Shown piece after piece: positions 53,301 to 55,918 of a stretch of DNA of 64,000 nucleotides. Under the pieces are notes generated by a model. It was not told where the DNA came from, did no database searches, and saw nothing but the letters and a program-made list of their open reading frames with translations. The position numbers and the translations under genes are program-made. Position 1 is the first letter of the stretch. The number at the start of each line of letters is the position of its first letter. The stretch comes from Conchocele bisecta (Eukaryota > Mollusca > Bivalvia > Lucinida > Thyasiridae), in the NCBI GenBank assembly GCA_029237695.1, contig CM055265.1, positions 121,721,078 through 121,785,077 of the forward strand, written 5' to 3'.

Positions 53301-54660
53301 TTATTTTCCGTTTTCTTAATTAAGAATTATTTTAATTGCGCCTGACGGTTACGGAAAGTAATTCGGTATGGAGTTTACTGGGATATAAATTTTGGACAGA
53401 GACTTGCTACGGACCAATCAAATGTTAGGGAATTGTGTAAATATTTTTGTGCTGGAATTATTGTGGATTATCTCTTCGAGGAAGCAATATCCCCCGAAAG
53501 GGCAGTATTTATATATCATTTCATGAAAACAAACAGCTGATAGAATACCTTCTACATGTAGTACCAATGTCACCTGTGGGTGGCAGGTGGGAGCACGCGA
53601 TGGGTAATTTAATGATCGGGGTTCATCCTTACCGGAATCCCGACTGGAGACCTGGTTTGGCCCTCACGTACGTCTTTGGCATTTTGTATGTGACAGTTGA
53701 ATCTGGTTATACCCCTTATGTGAGTATTACGATTATTCGTAATCCTATTTTAGGGGAAGGGGCCAAGTGACTTGGTGTGGTATGGACCTGGCACCAGGTC
53801 AGGTTATTCTAATTTCAATGTTGAATATATTTTTTCTCGATGTAAATATTCCGTTCTGATTTTGGGATTTTCCCAATGCAGCAGGTTAAAATGGGATCGA
53901 ACCTGTTTGCCCGGCCTTACATGACCTTAGCTGTTGATAGGCCGTTAAACACTAATAAACAAACAAACAAACCAATGTCACCTGCAGTAGTGAATTTATC
54001 CCAGAGAAAATTCACTATCTCACTTGAAACTAGATCCTGCAGGGTCATTTTGCACATGTTGCAAATTCACAAGACGGAACCATGATAATCATTATGCTCG
54101 TCCCAATTGAAACGCTGCTTCAAACTGTGTGACGTGGTGACTACTTATCTACATCTACATGTGTATGTGGCGGAATAATTCCGAGACAAAGTACATGTAC
54201 ACACAGTTACTACTTTCTGATATGTCTCTGTGCCTGGTGAAATGTGACTTATGTGTTTTGCGACCAGTGTAGATCCAAATCAGCCTGTGCATCTGCACAG
54301 TCTGATCAGGATCTGCACTATTCGCCATTCCATCAATGAAACACCCGTCATGCTTGTAACAATCAATATAGATCATTATCAGGCTGCACGAGTACCGGTG
54401 TGCTATTTGATCAGAAGTTTTGTACCACTGGTCACACATCCCCACAAGCCCCAATTCTCCTGTCACAACCACATTTAAAGTTGTTTCCCATCTACTTCCA
54501 GGGAATTGAGCAGTTAAAGAAGGACCAAGGCGATTGGCAGAAGAAATCCTACTGGTTCAGCATAAAGTCTGTGTTTGGACATCCATTCAGCTGGCGGTGG
54601 TTCTCCCCTTTCTCAAAGCCAAACTTTGTCTATTTCGACACACAGCTCTATGCTGTCTAG
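11060..54660 (+). CDS. ZDHHC3: ZDHHC3/ZDHHC7-like palmitoyltransferase gene (six coding exons)
   Basis: Joined exons 11060-11368, 13829-13953, 15581-15677, 18162-18243, 23545-23675 and 54502-54660 give a 300-residue protein. DHHC enzymes transfer palmitate from acyl-CoA to cysteines of membrane proteins; ZDHHC3/7 act at the Golgi. Visible features are TM1 (about 44-68), TM2 (73-95), a cysteine-rich zinc domain with CPKC (130-133), HHC (142-144), C147 and C150, the catalytic D155-H156-H157-C158, TM3 (171-197) and TM4 (211-237). The segments [18 protein letters not shown] and GIEQLKK are as in vertebrate ZDHHC3. The length is that of the family. The C terminus ends QLYAV, a hydrophobic tail like the PDZ-ligand ends of ZDHHC3/7. 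All introns are GT-AG and total 900 coding bases, a multiple of three. ZDHHC3 and ZDHHC7 are vertebrate paralogues, so an invertebrate single-copy ancestor is equally likely. An upstream 5' exon is probable because the first exon follows a splice acceptor. Confidence 0.93.
11788..12461. mobile_element. Inserted element with GCACTCATCTGC ends
   Basis: It interrupts CGCAATA...AAATCAATATTTG of the TGTTCCACG element. Its ends are GCACTCATCTGC and GCAGATGAGCGC. Inner flanking halves also match (GAGTAGGACAAA / TTTGTCCTACT). It carries a third element at 11922-12381. Confidence 0.65.
11922..12381. mobile_element. hAT-like element, 6-bp TSD CCATTA
   Basis: The inverted ends are CAGCCCTTCCAGC (11922-11934) and GCTGGAAGAGCTG (12369-12381). 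The target duplication CCATTA is at 11916-11921 and 12382-12387. The interior has repeats of TCCTATAATTCCTATAT. No transposase frame is present. Confidence 0.8.
12752..13064. mobile_element. GTAGCC foldback MITE, copy 1
   Basis: The inverted ends GTAGCCTATTTCATCAAC / GTTGATGAAATAGGCTAC are followed by repeated AAAGTATACTTT. The centre is the perfect palindrome TTACATTATCACAGCCATTT and its inverse. Six copies occur in the window. Confidence 0.88.
13168..13590. mobile_element. GCCCCCGCC element with 3' hairpin and CTAG end
   Basis: It begins ATGCCCCCGCCACCGAATGG and has a GTCCGTACGTCCGTCC segment near the 5' end. Two units carry CCTTAACGCTCGGGTAAATG-like sequence and AGGGTCAAGGTCACAGAC. It ends with a hairpin GTGTGCCGACAGGCCAC, then ATTTCTAG. 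The hairpin plus CTAG is Helitron-like (inference). Confidence 0.6.
13365..13440 (+). mobile_element. 5'-truncated SINE, TSD TCATCCCGCC
   Basis: A 76-bp SINE 3' end (GCGTGTAGACTCCCTGAGG, AGCGGACGTTAAACCC, (CACT)n) lies between TCATCCCGCC at 13355-13364 and 13441-13450. It is identical in type to the tail at 8850-8928. Confidence 0.9.
13829..13953 (+). CDS. ZDHHC3: ZDHHC3-like exon 2 (start of cysteine-rich domain)
   Basis: The acceptor is TTTTGTAG at 13828 and the donor is AG|GTATGG after 13953. It encodes residues 104-144 plus two bases of Ser145. It begins [10 protein letters not shown], the diagnostic start of this segment in ZDHHC3/7, and continues to the zinc ligands CPKC and RAHHC. Intron 1 before it is 2,460 bp and contains a nested MITE, a GTAGCC foldback and a three-level insertion. 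Confidence 0.94.
14374..14764 (+). mobile_element. SINE-1 copy
   Basis: It contains GATCGGGGTTCATCC, GACTGGAGACCTGGTTTGG, CCTGGCACCAG and GGGATCGAACCCG. It ends GGCCGTTAAACACC then (AAAC)n. CAGACC flanks both sides but is short. The 5' end is a few bases shorter than in the 53.6 kb copy. Confidence 0.82.
14917..15125. repeat. GCGACCAGTGTAG-family palindromic repeat
   Basis: It contains CTGTGACTGGAGAAATGG, CATCCGCAGTCTGATCAGG, TTCCATCAATGAAATGCCCG and GATCAGGAGCTACACTTGTC. The right end is inside the flank of the CAAGGTG element. Confidence 0.7.
15133..15498. mobile_element. CAAGGTG foldback MITE, TSD ACATT
   Basis: The ends CAAGGTGTATGATCACGTGG / CCACGTGATCATGCACCTTG are followed by (ACA)n / (GTT)n. 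Internal arms are ATGAAATATGGCGCATCAA and TGCATTTGGTGGTC. The 5-bp duplication ACATT is at 15128-15132 and 15499-15503. Confidence 0.92.
15581..15677 (+). CDS. ZDHHC3: ZDHHC3-like exon 3 (DHHC active site)
   Basis: The acceptor TATTGCAG ends at 15580 and the donor ACT|GTAAGT follows 15677. It completes Ser145 and encodes residues 146-177, including VCQRC and the catalytic block [16 protein letters not shown]. All expected zinc ligands and the nucleophilic cysteine (C158) are present, so the enzyme should be catalytically competent. A GTAGCC foldback element begins only 39 bp after the donor. Confidence 0.95.
15717..16021. mobile_element. GTAGCC foldback MITE, copy 2
   Basis: Same ends (GTAGCCGATTTCATCAA / GTGAAATAGGCTAC) and central palindrome around GCCATAATGGC. 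It starts 39 bp after the exon 3 donor. Its last base is shared with the CAGGG element at 16021. Confidence 0.85.
16021..16125. mobile_element. Short CAGGGATTCC MITE, copy 1
   Basis: The inverted ends are CAGGGATTCCGCTGG and CCAGCGGAATCCCTG, with inner ATCGCCACTG / AAGTGGCGAT. Length is 105 bp. No clear target duplication, because it abuts a GTAGCC element. Confidence 0.8.
16289..16557. mobile_element. GTAGCC foldback MITE, copy 3
   Basis: The ends are GTAGCGCATTTCACCAAC and GTTGGTGAAATAGGCTAC, with the palindrome around GCCAAAATGGC. It is slightly shorter because one AAAGTATACTTT module is missing near each end. Confidence 0.85.
16991..17120. mobile_element. Short CAGGGATTCC MITE, copy 2, TSD CTCATT
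   Basis: The ends are CAGGGATTCTGCTGG and CCAGCGGAATCCCTG. The duplication CTCATT is at 16985-16990 and 17121-17126. The interior is an A/T-rich palindrome. Confidence 0.85.
17269..17499. mobile_element. CGTTTCACTAAAC foldback MITE
   Basis: The ends GGGCCGTTTCACTAAAC / GTTTAGTGAAACGGGCCCC surround the central palindrome TTGAGCATAGGCTGCATATG and its inverse. Complete copy. Confidence 0.88.
17588..17818. repeat. GCGACCAGTGTAG-family repeat, complete
   Basis: The inverted ends are TGTGGTTGGAGAAATGGGGC and GCCCCATTTCTCCAATCAC, with ACCAGTGTAGATCCTGATCA and TGATCAGGAGCAATACTGGT inside, around CATTTCCATCAATGAAACAC. Confidence 0.82.
17944..18006. repeat. Perfect-arm hairpin in intron 3
   Basis: The arms CAAGCAACTTGATTG / CAATCAAGTTGCTTG and inner CTGAGCTGT / ACAGCTCAG lie 155 bp upstream of exon 4. 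Confidence 0.7.
18162..18243 (+). CDS. ZDHHC3: ZDHHC3-like exon 4 (TM3)
   Basis: The acceptor CATTTCAG ends at 18161 and the donor AAAG|GTACG follows 18243. It encodes residues 178-204 plus one base of Gly205: [13 protein letters not shown], then [13 protein letters not shown]. This is the third membrane segment and the start of the lumenal loop. Position, phase and hydrophobic pattern match ZDHHC3/7. Confidence 0.9.
18518..18537. repeat. 20-bp perfect palindrome
   Basis: TTGTGCACCCGGGTGCACAA is fully self-complementary. It lies in intron 4 near several CTTGTG-rich phrases (18450-18580). Confidence 0.75.
18588..18960. repeat. Tandem array fragment, about 145-bp unit
   Basis: A (CCGT)n lead (18615-18636) is followed by two or more units with GCTCGGGTAAATGTC, GGATCAGCTTCATACTTCAT, GCTCTAATGGTCCTCTA and CAGGGTCAAGGTCACATAC. 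Same family as the element at 13168. Confidence 0.7.
19117..19350. mobile_element. CGTTTCACTAAAC foldback MITE, 3' end degraded
   Basis: The left end GGGGCCCGTTTCACTAAAC and the central palindrome are intact. The right end decays after ACATTTTAGTC. Confidence 0.8.
19508..20770. mobile_element. 1.26-kb element with imperfect inverted ends
   Basis: The left edge GTGCTTCCAAAATTAAACG, GTGGGGG and TTATTGATGGGTGGTG is mirrored at the right edge (20560-20770: TTTTTATTGATGGGTGGTGG, CATGATTAATTCTGG). No transposase is recognisable in either half. The interior contains several TTTCACATTTGTTTGATTTC phrases. Confidence 0.6.
20821..21038. mobile_element. CGTTTCACTAAAC foldback MITE
   Basis: The ends ACCGTTTCACTAAAC / GTTTAGTGAAACGGCCCC are present. 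The left arm has lost the AATGTTCGTAAGTGC segment, so the arms are unequal. Confidence 0.82.
21258..21500. mobile_element. CGTTTCACTAAAC foldback MITE, complete
   Basis: It runs from GGGCCCCGTTTCACTAAAC to GTTTAGTGAAACGGGCCCC. Arms of about 115 bp are joined by GGCTGCATATGCAGCC. Confidence 0.9.
22003..22086. repeat. 42-bp tandem duplication
   Basis: CTTTAAATCTGCTTTTAA, then CACAAAAAGAAACACAAG and ATAGAG, occurs twice with one difference (AACAC/AATAC). Confidence 0.85.
22505..22819 (+). mobile_element. SINE 3' part, degraded
   Basis: It has GGTTATATCCATTATCAAAG, GGCACCAGGTCTAGTTATTC, GATTCGACCCCGTTAACCC and a tail CATTAAACATCATT then (AAAT)n. Confidence 0.72.
22825..23540. other. Intron 4, no feature seen
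   Basis: AT-rich sequence upstream of exon 5. No repeat family member or exon is supported. Confidence 0.4.
23545..23675 (+). CDS. ZDHHC3: ZDHHC3-like exon 5 (lumenal loop, TM4)
   Basis: The acceptor TTTACAG ends at 23544 and the donor ACC|GTAAGT follows 23675. It completes Gly205 and encodes 206-248: [19 protein letters not shown] is TM4, followed by [10 protein letters not shown]. In vertebrate ZDHHC3 the next residues are GIEQLKK, which are found 30.8 kb downstream. The last bases of this exon and its donor are duplicated at about 24293-24350 (see findings). Confidence 0.93.
23711..23940. mobile_element. CAAGGTG end fused to a truncated TGTTCCACG element
   Basis: CAAGGTGTGGGATCACGTGG (23711-23730) is followed at 23742 by the interior of the TGTTCCACG family (TTCCTATGGGAATTTTACAT) and its right end CGTGGAACAGACAGTAG. 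The left end of that element is missing. This lies 35 bp into intron 5. Confidence 0.7.
24061..24292. mobile_element. CACAGGTTGAAG foldback MITE, TSD TGCTCTGA
   Basis: The inverted ends are CACAGGTTGAAGTAACGG and CCGTTACTTCAACCTGTG. The 8-bp duplication TGCTCTGA is at 24053-24060 and 24293-24300. The arms contain TATAAATACATTAAATATGC. Confidence 0.9.
24293..24427. repeat. Duplicate of the exon 5 end and intron 5 start
   Basis: CAGATGAAACCATAAGTTCC, CCACTGTTGTTCT and GGTTGGGAGG repeat the border at 23661-23710 and the intron at 23965-23980. The donor GT is AT here, so it cannot be used as a GT-AG donor. The second unit continues after the nested MITEs as GTGAATCTTACTTGGATGTA (25768). Confidence 0.8.
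24428..24650. mobile_element. CAGRGCTCCAGA (hAT-like) MITE
   Basis: The ends are CAGAGCTCCAGACAAGG and GATCTGGAGCTCTT. CATCCT flanks both sides. The arms GTACAAAATACTTACACTG and AATACTGTAATAAAGTTGC recur in the copy at 32774-33118. Confidence 0.75.
24691..25058. mobile_element. CAAGGTG foldback MITE, TSD ACTCA
   Basis: Same structure, nested in a TTAA MITE. ACTCA lies at 24686-24690 and 25059-25063 and restores the host end GCCCACTCAGTAGG. Confidence 0.92.
25478..25717. mobile_element. TTAACCCTTTCA foldback MITE
   Basis: TTAACCCTTTCAACACC and GGTGTTCAAAGGGTTAA form the ends. The central palindrome is GAGCCGGCTCGTAACGAGCC within GCAGATCCAGAT / ATCAGGATCTCCAC. Confidence 0.87.
25766..26310. 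other. Intron 5, mostly unassigned
   Basis: The first 60 bp (to GTGGTATTGCGTAG) belong to the duplicated intron segment. The rest shows no recognisable feature. Confidence 0.4.
27051..27400. mobile_element. TGTTCCACG-family element, left-truncated
   Basis: It has TTGACTCCCCATGCTAAATT, GGGGAGGGTGACTATTTTG and the right end CAAAACGTGGAACAGACAGT. Confidence 0.72.
27643..27790. mobile_element. Foldback element, arms GGTTGTTCAAAACA
   Basis: The two arms (about 65 bp) share TTAAGGATTTAACAG, GTTAGCTTAACAG-like sequence and AACCATTCAGTTAAGG, ending CTTGAACAACC-type. It abuts the truncated left end of the CTCCAGATAAG element at 27791-28111. Confidence 0.75.
27791..28111. mobile_element. CTCCAGATAAG-family MITE, left-truncated
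   Basis: The right end is CACCTTATCTGGAGCTCTG. The interior GGAACAAATGATAACAAA and GTACTCCCACTTTTGATAAT match the copy at 32774-33118. Confidence 0.7.
28239..28481. mobile_element. CGTTTCACTAAAC foldback MITE, complete
   Basis: The GGGGCCCGTTTCACTAAAC and GTTTAGTGAAACGGCCCC ends and the GGCTGCATATGCAGCC centre are present. Confidence 0.9.
28768..29004. mobile_element. MITE with CAGGGGCGTC end, inverted copy
   Basis: It shares AGATTGGTCCGGCGAATC at one end and ACCTGTTCTGACGCCCCTG at the other with the copy at 2952-3213. The central palindrome (28825-28890) has arms TTACCACTCAGTTGAACCG. Confidence 0.7.
29292..29352. repeat. Perfect hairpin TTTCATTAGAATTGAGTCC
   Basis: The arms TTTCATTAGAATTGAGTCCT and its inverse are joined without a loop. 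The same hairpin type is inside the MITE at 51413-51818. Confidence 0.75.
29464..29655. repeat. GCGACCAGTGTAG-family repeat, internally deleted
   Basis: The ends GGCTGTGACTGGAGAAACGG and CCCATTTCTCCTGTCACTG are present. Related pieces occur at 13988-14090, 21097-21230, 26310-26430, 26715-26975 and 30985-31080. Confidence 0.75.
29915..30275. mobile_element. Foldback made of a short minisatellite
   Basis: The ends TATGGAGCCCCGCAGGGGAC-like (29915) and GTCCCCTGCGGGGCTCCATA (30252-30271) flank arms of about 18-20-bp units AACAATTTGTTCCC / GGGAACGAATTGTTA. The arms pair with each other over about 150 bp. Confidence 0.85.
30571..31125. repeat. Array element with (CCAT/CCGT) lead
   Basis: GTGGAGGGGGCATTTAGTG and a TCCATCCATCCATCTGTCC segment are followed by two or three units with AACCGTAATAGCTGGAGG and AGCTTCCTTATGATG-like sequence. 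The possible 3' end is the hairpin GGCAATCGCC then TAG (31117-31129). A GCGACCAGTG-type fragment is inside. Confidence 0.6.
31140..31480. other. Intron 5, unassigned
   Basis: This stretch is somewhat more GC-rich than its neighbours (TCCCGTCCCGTCTCCATACG). I cannot assign it to a gene or a repeat family. Confidence 0.3.
31551..31689. repeat. 139-bp hairpin
   Basis: The arms GGAATGAATGTCCTTTTTGT, AATTTATC and TTGGAAAAGTCGC are mirrored, with the turn at GGTCCAGTATTCC. It sits directly next to the TATAATTCCAGCA element. Confidence 0.8.
31691..31891. mobile_element. TATAATTCCAGCA element, copy 1
   Basis: The inverted ends TATAATTCCAGCA / TGCTGGAATTATA flank about 175 bp with AAGAAAATGTGTCTATTTTC and GACCAATCAAATG-type sequence. 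Copy 2 is at 53259-53462. Confidence 0.8.
31903..32313 (+). mobile_element. SINE-2, TSD TCAATAGA
   Basis: It starts GTGGGTGGATGGTCGGGCG, has TTTCGCCCTCAGGTATGG in the middle and ends TTAGGCCATTAAACCCC. TCAATAGA is at 31894-31901 and 32316-32323. It shares the 3' half with SINE-1. Confidence 0.85.
32348..32620. mobile_element. TTAA-flanked MITE, internally deleted
   Basis: TTAA at both edges, with ends AGGTACATGCCCACTCAGTA and TACTGAGTAGGCATGTACCT. It lacks about 240 bp of the interior seen at 58895-59403. Confidence 0.85.
32774..33118. mobile_element. CAGGGCTCCAGA (hAT-like) MITE, TSD CTAAGT
   Basis: The ends are CAGGGCTCCAGATAAGC and CCTTATCTGGTGTGCTG. CTAAGT directly abuts both ends. Confidence 0.82.
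33386..33615. mobile_element. TTAACCCATTACAGACGG foldback MITE
   Basis: TTAACCCATTACAGACGGG and CAGACTGAAATGGGTTAA form the ends. The central perfect hairpin (33473-33541) has arms GTTGTTACCACTCATTTG and GAACCGTCTCG. That core resembles the core of the CAGGGGCGTC elements. Confidence 0.85.
33616..34290. other. Intron 5, no feature seen
   Basis: Apart from a small fragment with CACTTTGAGGGAGTAATTTA at about 34148, related to the GTAGCC family, nothing is recognisable. Confidence 0.4.
34293..35138 (+). mobile_element. SINE-1 interrupted by other elements
   Basis: The 5' part is 34293-34513 and the 3' part 34993-35138, ending GCCATTAAACACC and (AAAC)n. The gap contains a GTAGCC foldback and an inverted SINE fragment (GGTGCCAGGTCCATACC). 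Confidence 0.8.
34514..34818. mobile_element. GTAGCC foldback MITE, copy 4, inside a SINE
   Basis: It starts after GGACCTGGCACCA of a SINE whose continuation (GGTCAGGTTATTCTAATT) resumes at about 34993. Sequence at 34819-34977 includes an inverted SINE fragment and a second GATGAAATAGGCTAC end, so more than one event occurred here. Confidence 0.82.
35252..35463. mobile_element. TTAACCCTTTCA foldback MITE
   Basis: The ends TTAACCCTTTCACCACTAAG and GTGCGGAAAGGGTTAA. The centre is GAGACGGCTCGTTACGAGCC. Confidence 0.87.
35800..35985. mobile_element. TTAACCCTTTCA foldback MITE, right end degraded
   Basis: The left end TTAACCCTTTCAGTACTTG and centre GAGACGGCTCGTAACGAGCC are intact. The right side ends near AGTACTGAAAG. 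Confidence 0.78.
36000..36780. other. Intron 5, no clear feature
   Basis: A loose inverted pair, CGTTTCCATTTGATATGAGA and TCTTATATCAAATGGGATC (36218-36330), may be a decayed foldback. Otherwise no features are supported. Confidence 0.4.
36781..37655. mobile_element. Array element with GACCTTG units
   Basis: A GTC-rich lead (CCGTCGGCGTCGGTGTCATC, 36802) is followed by units with AGCTTCATCACATTATTGG, CTATCCACCTAGTGTC and GACCTTGACC. The end is the hairpin GGCAATCGCC then TTGTAG (about 37632-37646). A CGTTTCACTAAAC fragment (37287-37360) is inserted. A fragment of the same family is at 60620-60760. Confidence 0.65.
38548..38590. repeat. GGGC tandem tract
   Basis: GCCGGGCGGGCGGGCGGGCG and similar runs at 38161, 39152 and 41670 follow the ATTGACGAAAG phrase of the A unit. 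They fit the four-G-run pattern of a G-quadruplex. Confidence 0.7.
42000..43560. repeat. Deletion-rich copy of the A/B block
   Basis: This block has the same order of units as 39.4-41.2 and 43.6-44.7 kb but is missing one to several bases at many places. For example the phrase TATCTCTGCAACTGCTTC is shortened differently in almost every unit. Substitutions are rare by comparison. Confidence 0.8.
45741..45812 (-). pseudogene. tRNA-like pseudogene
   Basis: On the - strand ACTAGTATAATGGGTA resembles an A box and GAGTTCGATTCCC is a good B box, 72 nt in all. The acceptor arms do not pair, and the 5' end pairs instead with the D region. It is therefore probably a decayed tRNA or a tRNA-derived SINE head, not a working gene. 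Confidence 0.45.
45948..47303. mobile_element. Array element with alternating X/Y units, CTCTTGTT end
   Basis: A GTC-rich lead (CGGCGTCAGCGTCGGCGTC) is followed by units of about 160 bp. X units have GGAATACTCCTGGSCCTAC, Y units have GGAATACTATTGTGCATACA, and they alternate. All share CCATACTTGGA and CCCCTGACCTATATTTGACC. It ends with the hairpin GCTGTTCTTCTACAGC (47281-47296) and CTCTTGTT. Confidence 0.82.
47300..47615. mobile_element. Foldback minisatellite element, second copy
   Basis: Same AACAATTCGTTCCC units in both orientations, turning at TTCCCGTGGGAA (47505-47516), and a right end ATGTCCCCTGCGAGGCTTC. The left end is missing because the CTCTTGTT end of the preceding array element joins directly at TTTTATTAATTTGTTCCC. 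Confidence 0.82.
47616..48049. other. Intron 5, no feature seen
   Basis: No exon or repeat is supported here. Confidence 0.4.
48050..48130. repeat. TTAACCC-family core fragment
   Basis: CAAACACTGTAGATGCAGAT and GAGACGGCTCGTCTCATC form the central palindrome without the usual ACGAGCC repeat. The outer ends are not recognisable. Confidence 0.6.
48295..48508. mobile_element. TTAACCCTTATAATGC foldback MITE
   Basis: The TTAA-bounded ends are TTAACCCTTATAATGC and TCTAGGGGTTAA. The central hairpin is GACAACACTTTAGAATCATT and its inverse around CCAATGG. Confidence 0.85.
48846..49318 (+). repeat. 473-bp direct repeat, left copy
   Basis: It starts AGGTTAGACACCACCAAAT and ends TTTGGTGTCTTCTAACCT, which are imperfect inverted ends. 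It is about 98% identical to 50206-50679. Confidence 0.9.
49319..50205. other. Unique sequence between the direct repeats
   Basis: About 890 bp without an open frame of note. The edges are inverted relative to each other (ATAAGTGTACC / GGCACACCTTAT). I see no reverse transcriptase, integrase, primer-binding site or polypurine tract. Confidence 0.6.
50206..50679 (+). repeat. 474-bp direct repeat, right copy
   Basis: It differs from the left copy by a few small indels (for example AATTT/AATTATA near the start) and one or two substitutions. Confidence 0.9.
50706..51926. mobile_element. Array element with 22-bp lead minisatellite, CTCTTGTT end
   Basis: The lead is TACCTCGGCGTCGTAGTCGG-type units x5 (50717-50828) and (CCGT)n. 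Units of about 150 bp follow with TAATTTCTGTTTCCTTTCAC, CTAATGATTCTCTATCATG and CCAAGGTCAAGGTCACAG. It ends with the perfect hairpin AGTTGTCTTCTGACAACT (51903-51920) and CTCTTGTT. A CAGGGCTCC MITE is inserted at 51413. Confidence 0.85.
51413..51818. mobile_element. CAGGGCTCCAGA (hAT-like) MITE in an array
   Basis: The ends are CAGGGCTCCAGATAAGG and CCTTATCTGGAGCGCTG. It interrupts the 150-bp array at ATTRGGG. It contains a perfect hairpin ATCTTGGTATTTCATTAGAA (51576-51634), which also stands at 29292-29352. Confidence 0.82.
52140..52265. repeat. Fragment of the A/B terminal block family
   Basis: GTGCGTCCGGGTTAAAC, AGCCTCGGCAGGCTCGACAT and CTGGCCACCGCCATCTAGT match the terminal block at 41.03-41.15 kb at a distance. 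Confidence 0.6.
52585..52775. repeat. GCGACCAGTGTAG-family repeat with a long hairpin
   Basis: The hairpin GACCCTGATCAGACTGCGC / GCGCAGTCTGATCAGGGTC (52613-52655) is perfect apart from the TAAC loop. Confidence 0.75.
52776..53258. other. Intron 5, no feature seen
   Basis: No exon or repeat is supported. Confidence 0.4.
53259..53462. mobile_element. TATAATTCCAGCA element, copy 2
   Basis: Near-identical to 31691-31891 over its length. The ten bases to its left (ATTCATTCCT) also match, so the real unit may be larger than the inverted ends suggest. Confidence 0.8.
53577..53970 (+). mobile_element. SINE-1, full length, 14-bp TSD
   Basis: It is flanked by ACCAATGTCACCTG at 53563-53576 and 53971-53984. 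It starts TGGGTGGCAGGTGGGAGC and ends GGCCGTTAAACAC then (AAAC)n. This defines the ends of the family (394 bp). Confidence 0.93.
54225..54475. repeat. GCGACCAGTGTAG-family repeat before exon 6
   Basis: It ends at CCCCAATTCTCCTGTCACAA, 26 bp upstream of the exon 6 junction. It contains GATCTGCACTATTCGCCATT and TGATCAGAAGTTTTGTACCA. Confidence 0.8.
54502..54660 (+). CDS. ZDHHC3: ZDHHC3-like exon 6 (C-terminal tail, stop)
   Basis: The acceptor CTACTTCCAG ends at 54501. It encodes residues 249-300 and a TAG stop at 54658-54660. It begins GIEQLKK and contains SVFGHPFSW, both characteristic of ZDHHC3 rather than more distant DHHC enzymes. It ends FDTQLYAV, a likely PDZ-binding tail by analogy. The 3' UTR follows, with AATAAA at 55104 and 55315. 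Confidence 0.94.
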   Translation, partial: GIEQLKKDQGDWQKKSYWFSIKSVFGHPFSWRWFSPFSKPNFVYFDTQLYAV

Positions 54661-55320
54661 TACCAGGATGAGAGCAGACATGTGATTTTGAACCTAAGAA
54701 TATTTGCGTTTTCTTGAAAATATTTACGTTAATATATTATATAAATGACGTCGAAAGTTGATGAAATTTTCATGGCAATTCCGCATTTGCTCTTAACATT
54801 TCATCAACTTTTTTTCATGAAATATCACACTTTTTTTTGAGGTACAAAATCACATGGTTTGTCTTGATATTTTTAGAGCTGATTGAATGTTGTGTCTGGC
54901 TGTAAGATTTTCTGCCTTCTTGCATATAATAAGAATTTAATGAAATGGATTTCGCAGTATGGAAATATTTTCTGTAAATGGTGTCGATATTTTACAAAAG
55001 TTTTACATCATTACTTGCATGTGCTCTACAATTTGTGGCAACTTGTAACAAGATTTACATATATTTTTTATTGCATAAAATAGCAGTCTTTATAGCACAG
55101 TTTAATAAAATCATAATGCATACTAAATTATGTAAACGAGTCCACAACAGAAAACATGTTCGGTGATCAAAATAACTTTGTGATTATGTAATTAATGTAA
55201 TCGAACATTTGTGCTGATTTAATGTGATATTCCTTAAACTATTTAACTGTTGTCATAACAAACTTGGCATAACCTCGTTTCTTAGGAAATCGGTAAACTT
55301 GTTTAATAAATATAATTTTA
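54661..55320 (+). promoter_or_regulatory. Probable 3' UTR with poly(A) signals
   Basis: The AT-rich sequence after the stop carries AATAAA hexamers at 55104-55109 and 55315-55320, either of which could end the ZDHHC3-like transcript. A foldback element occupies 54679-54855, so it would be part of the mature mRNA if these signals are used. The exact cleavage site cannot be read from sequence. Confidence 0.45.
54679..54855. mobile_element. Foldback MITE in the 3' UTR
   Basis: The ends are CATGTGATTTTGAACCTAAG and GAGGTACAAAATCACATG. The centre has GTTGATGAAATTTTCATGGC and its inverse. It starts 18 bp after the stop codon of the ZDHHC3-like gene. Confidence 0.7.
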
Positions 55321-55346
55321 AATCATCATTCATGTAAGATCCTATG

Positions 55347-55723
55347 CAAGGTGTATGATCACGTGGTACTAACAACAACAACAAGTACTGAAATTTCCAG
55401 AATCCATCCGATTCAAAGTATGTATTTTTTTATAGTGTCCTTATTACGTAACAGATTTTGATGAAATATGGCACATCAAACGCGTCTTGTTAAGCTGCAT
55501 TTGGTGGTCTCTGTATTTTCGCCCAAACTTCTGTCGTTTTTTCTTCGCAAAAACGACATAAGTCTGTGCCAAACTCCCTGGACCACCAAATGCTGCTCAT
55601 GAAGATGTGTTTGCTGCGCCATATTTCATCAACATCCGTTGCATATTAAGGAAAATATCAAATAATACTTTCTTTGGAGTGGACGACGTTGTTGTTGTTG
55701 TAACCACGTGATCATGCACCTTG
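55347..55723. mobile_element. CAAGGTG foldback MITE, TSD CTATG
   Basis: Complete ends. CTATG is at 55342-55346 and 55724-55728. It lies just beyond the last poly(A) signal of the ZDHHC3-like gene. Confidence 0.92.
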
Positions 55724-55918
55724 CTATGCATTGTCTTAGAATCAAGATGCGGCAATGCAGAAAACCTCCTGAACTGACCCACATATTACGTGTGTGTGTG
55801 TGTGTACCTTATGTGGATCTGTCTGGGATTGCAAGCTGACAGTTCAACTTGAAGTCACAGTATGAGAGTAAAAAATATATCGTGTTTGTGGATGTAAATA
55901 TATATTTATACTTTTTAT

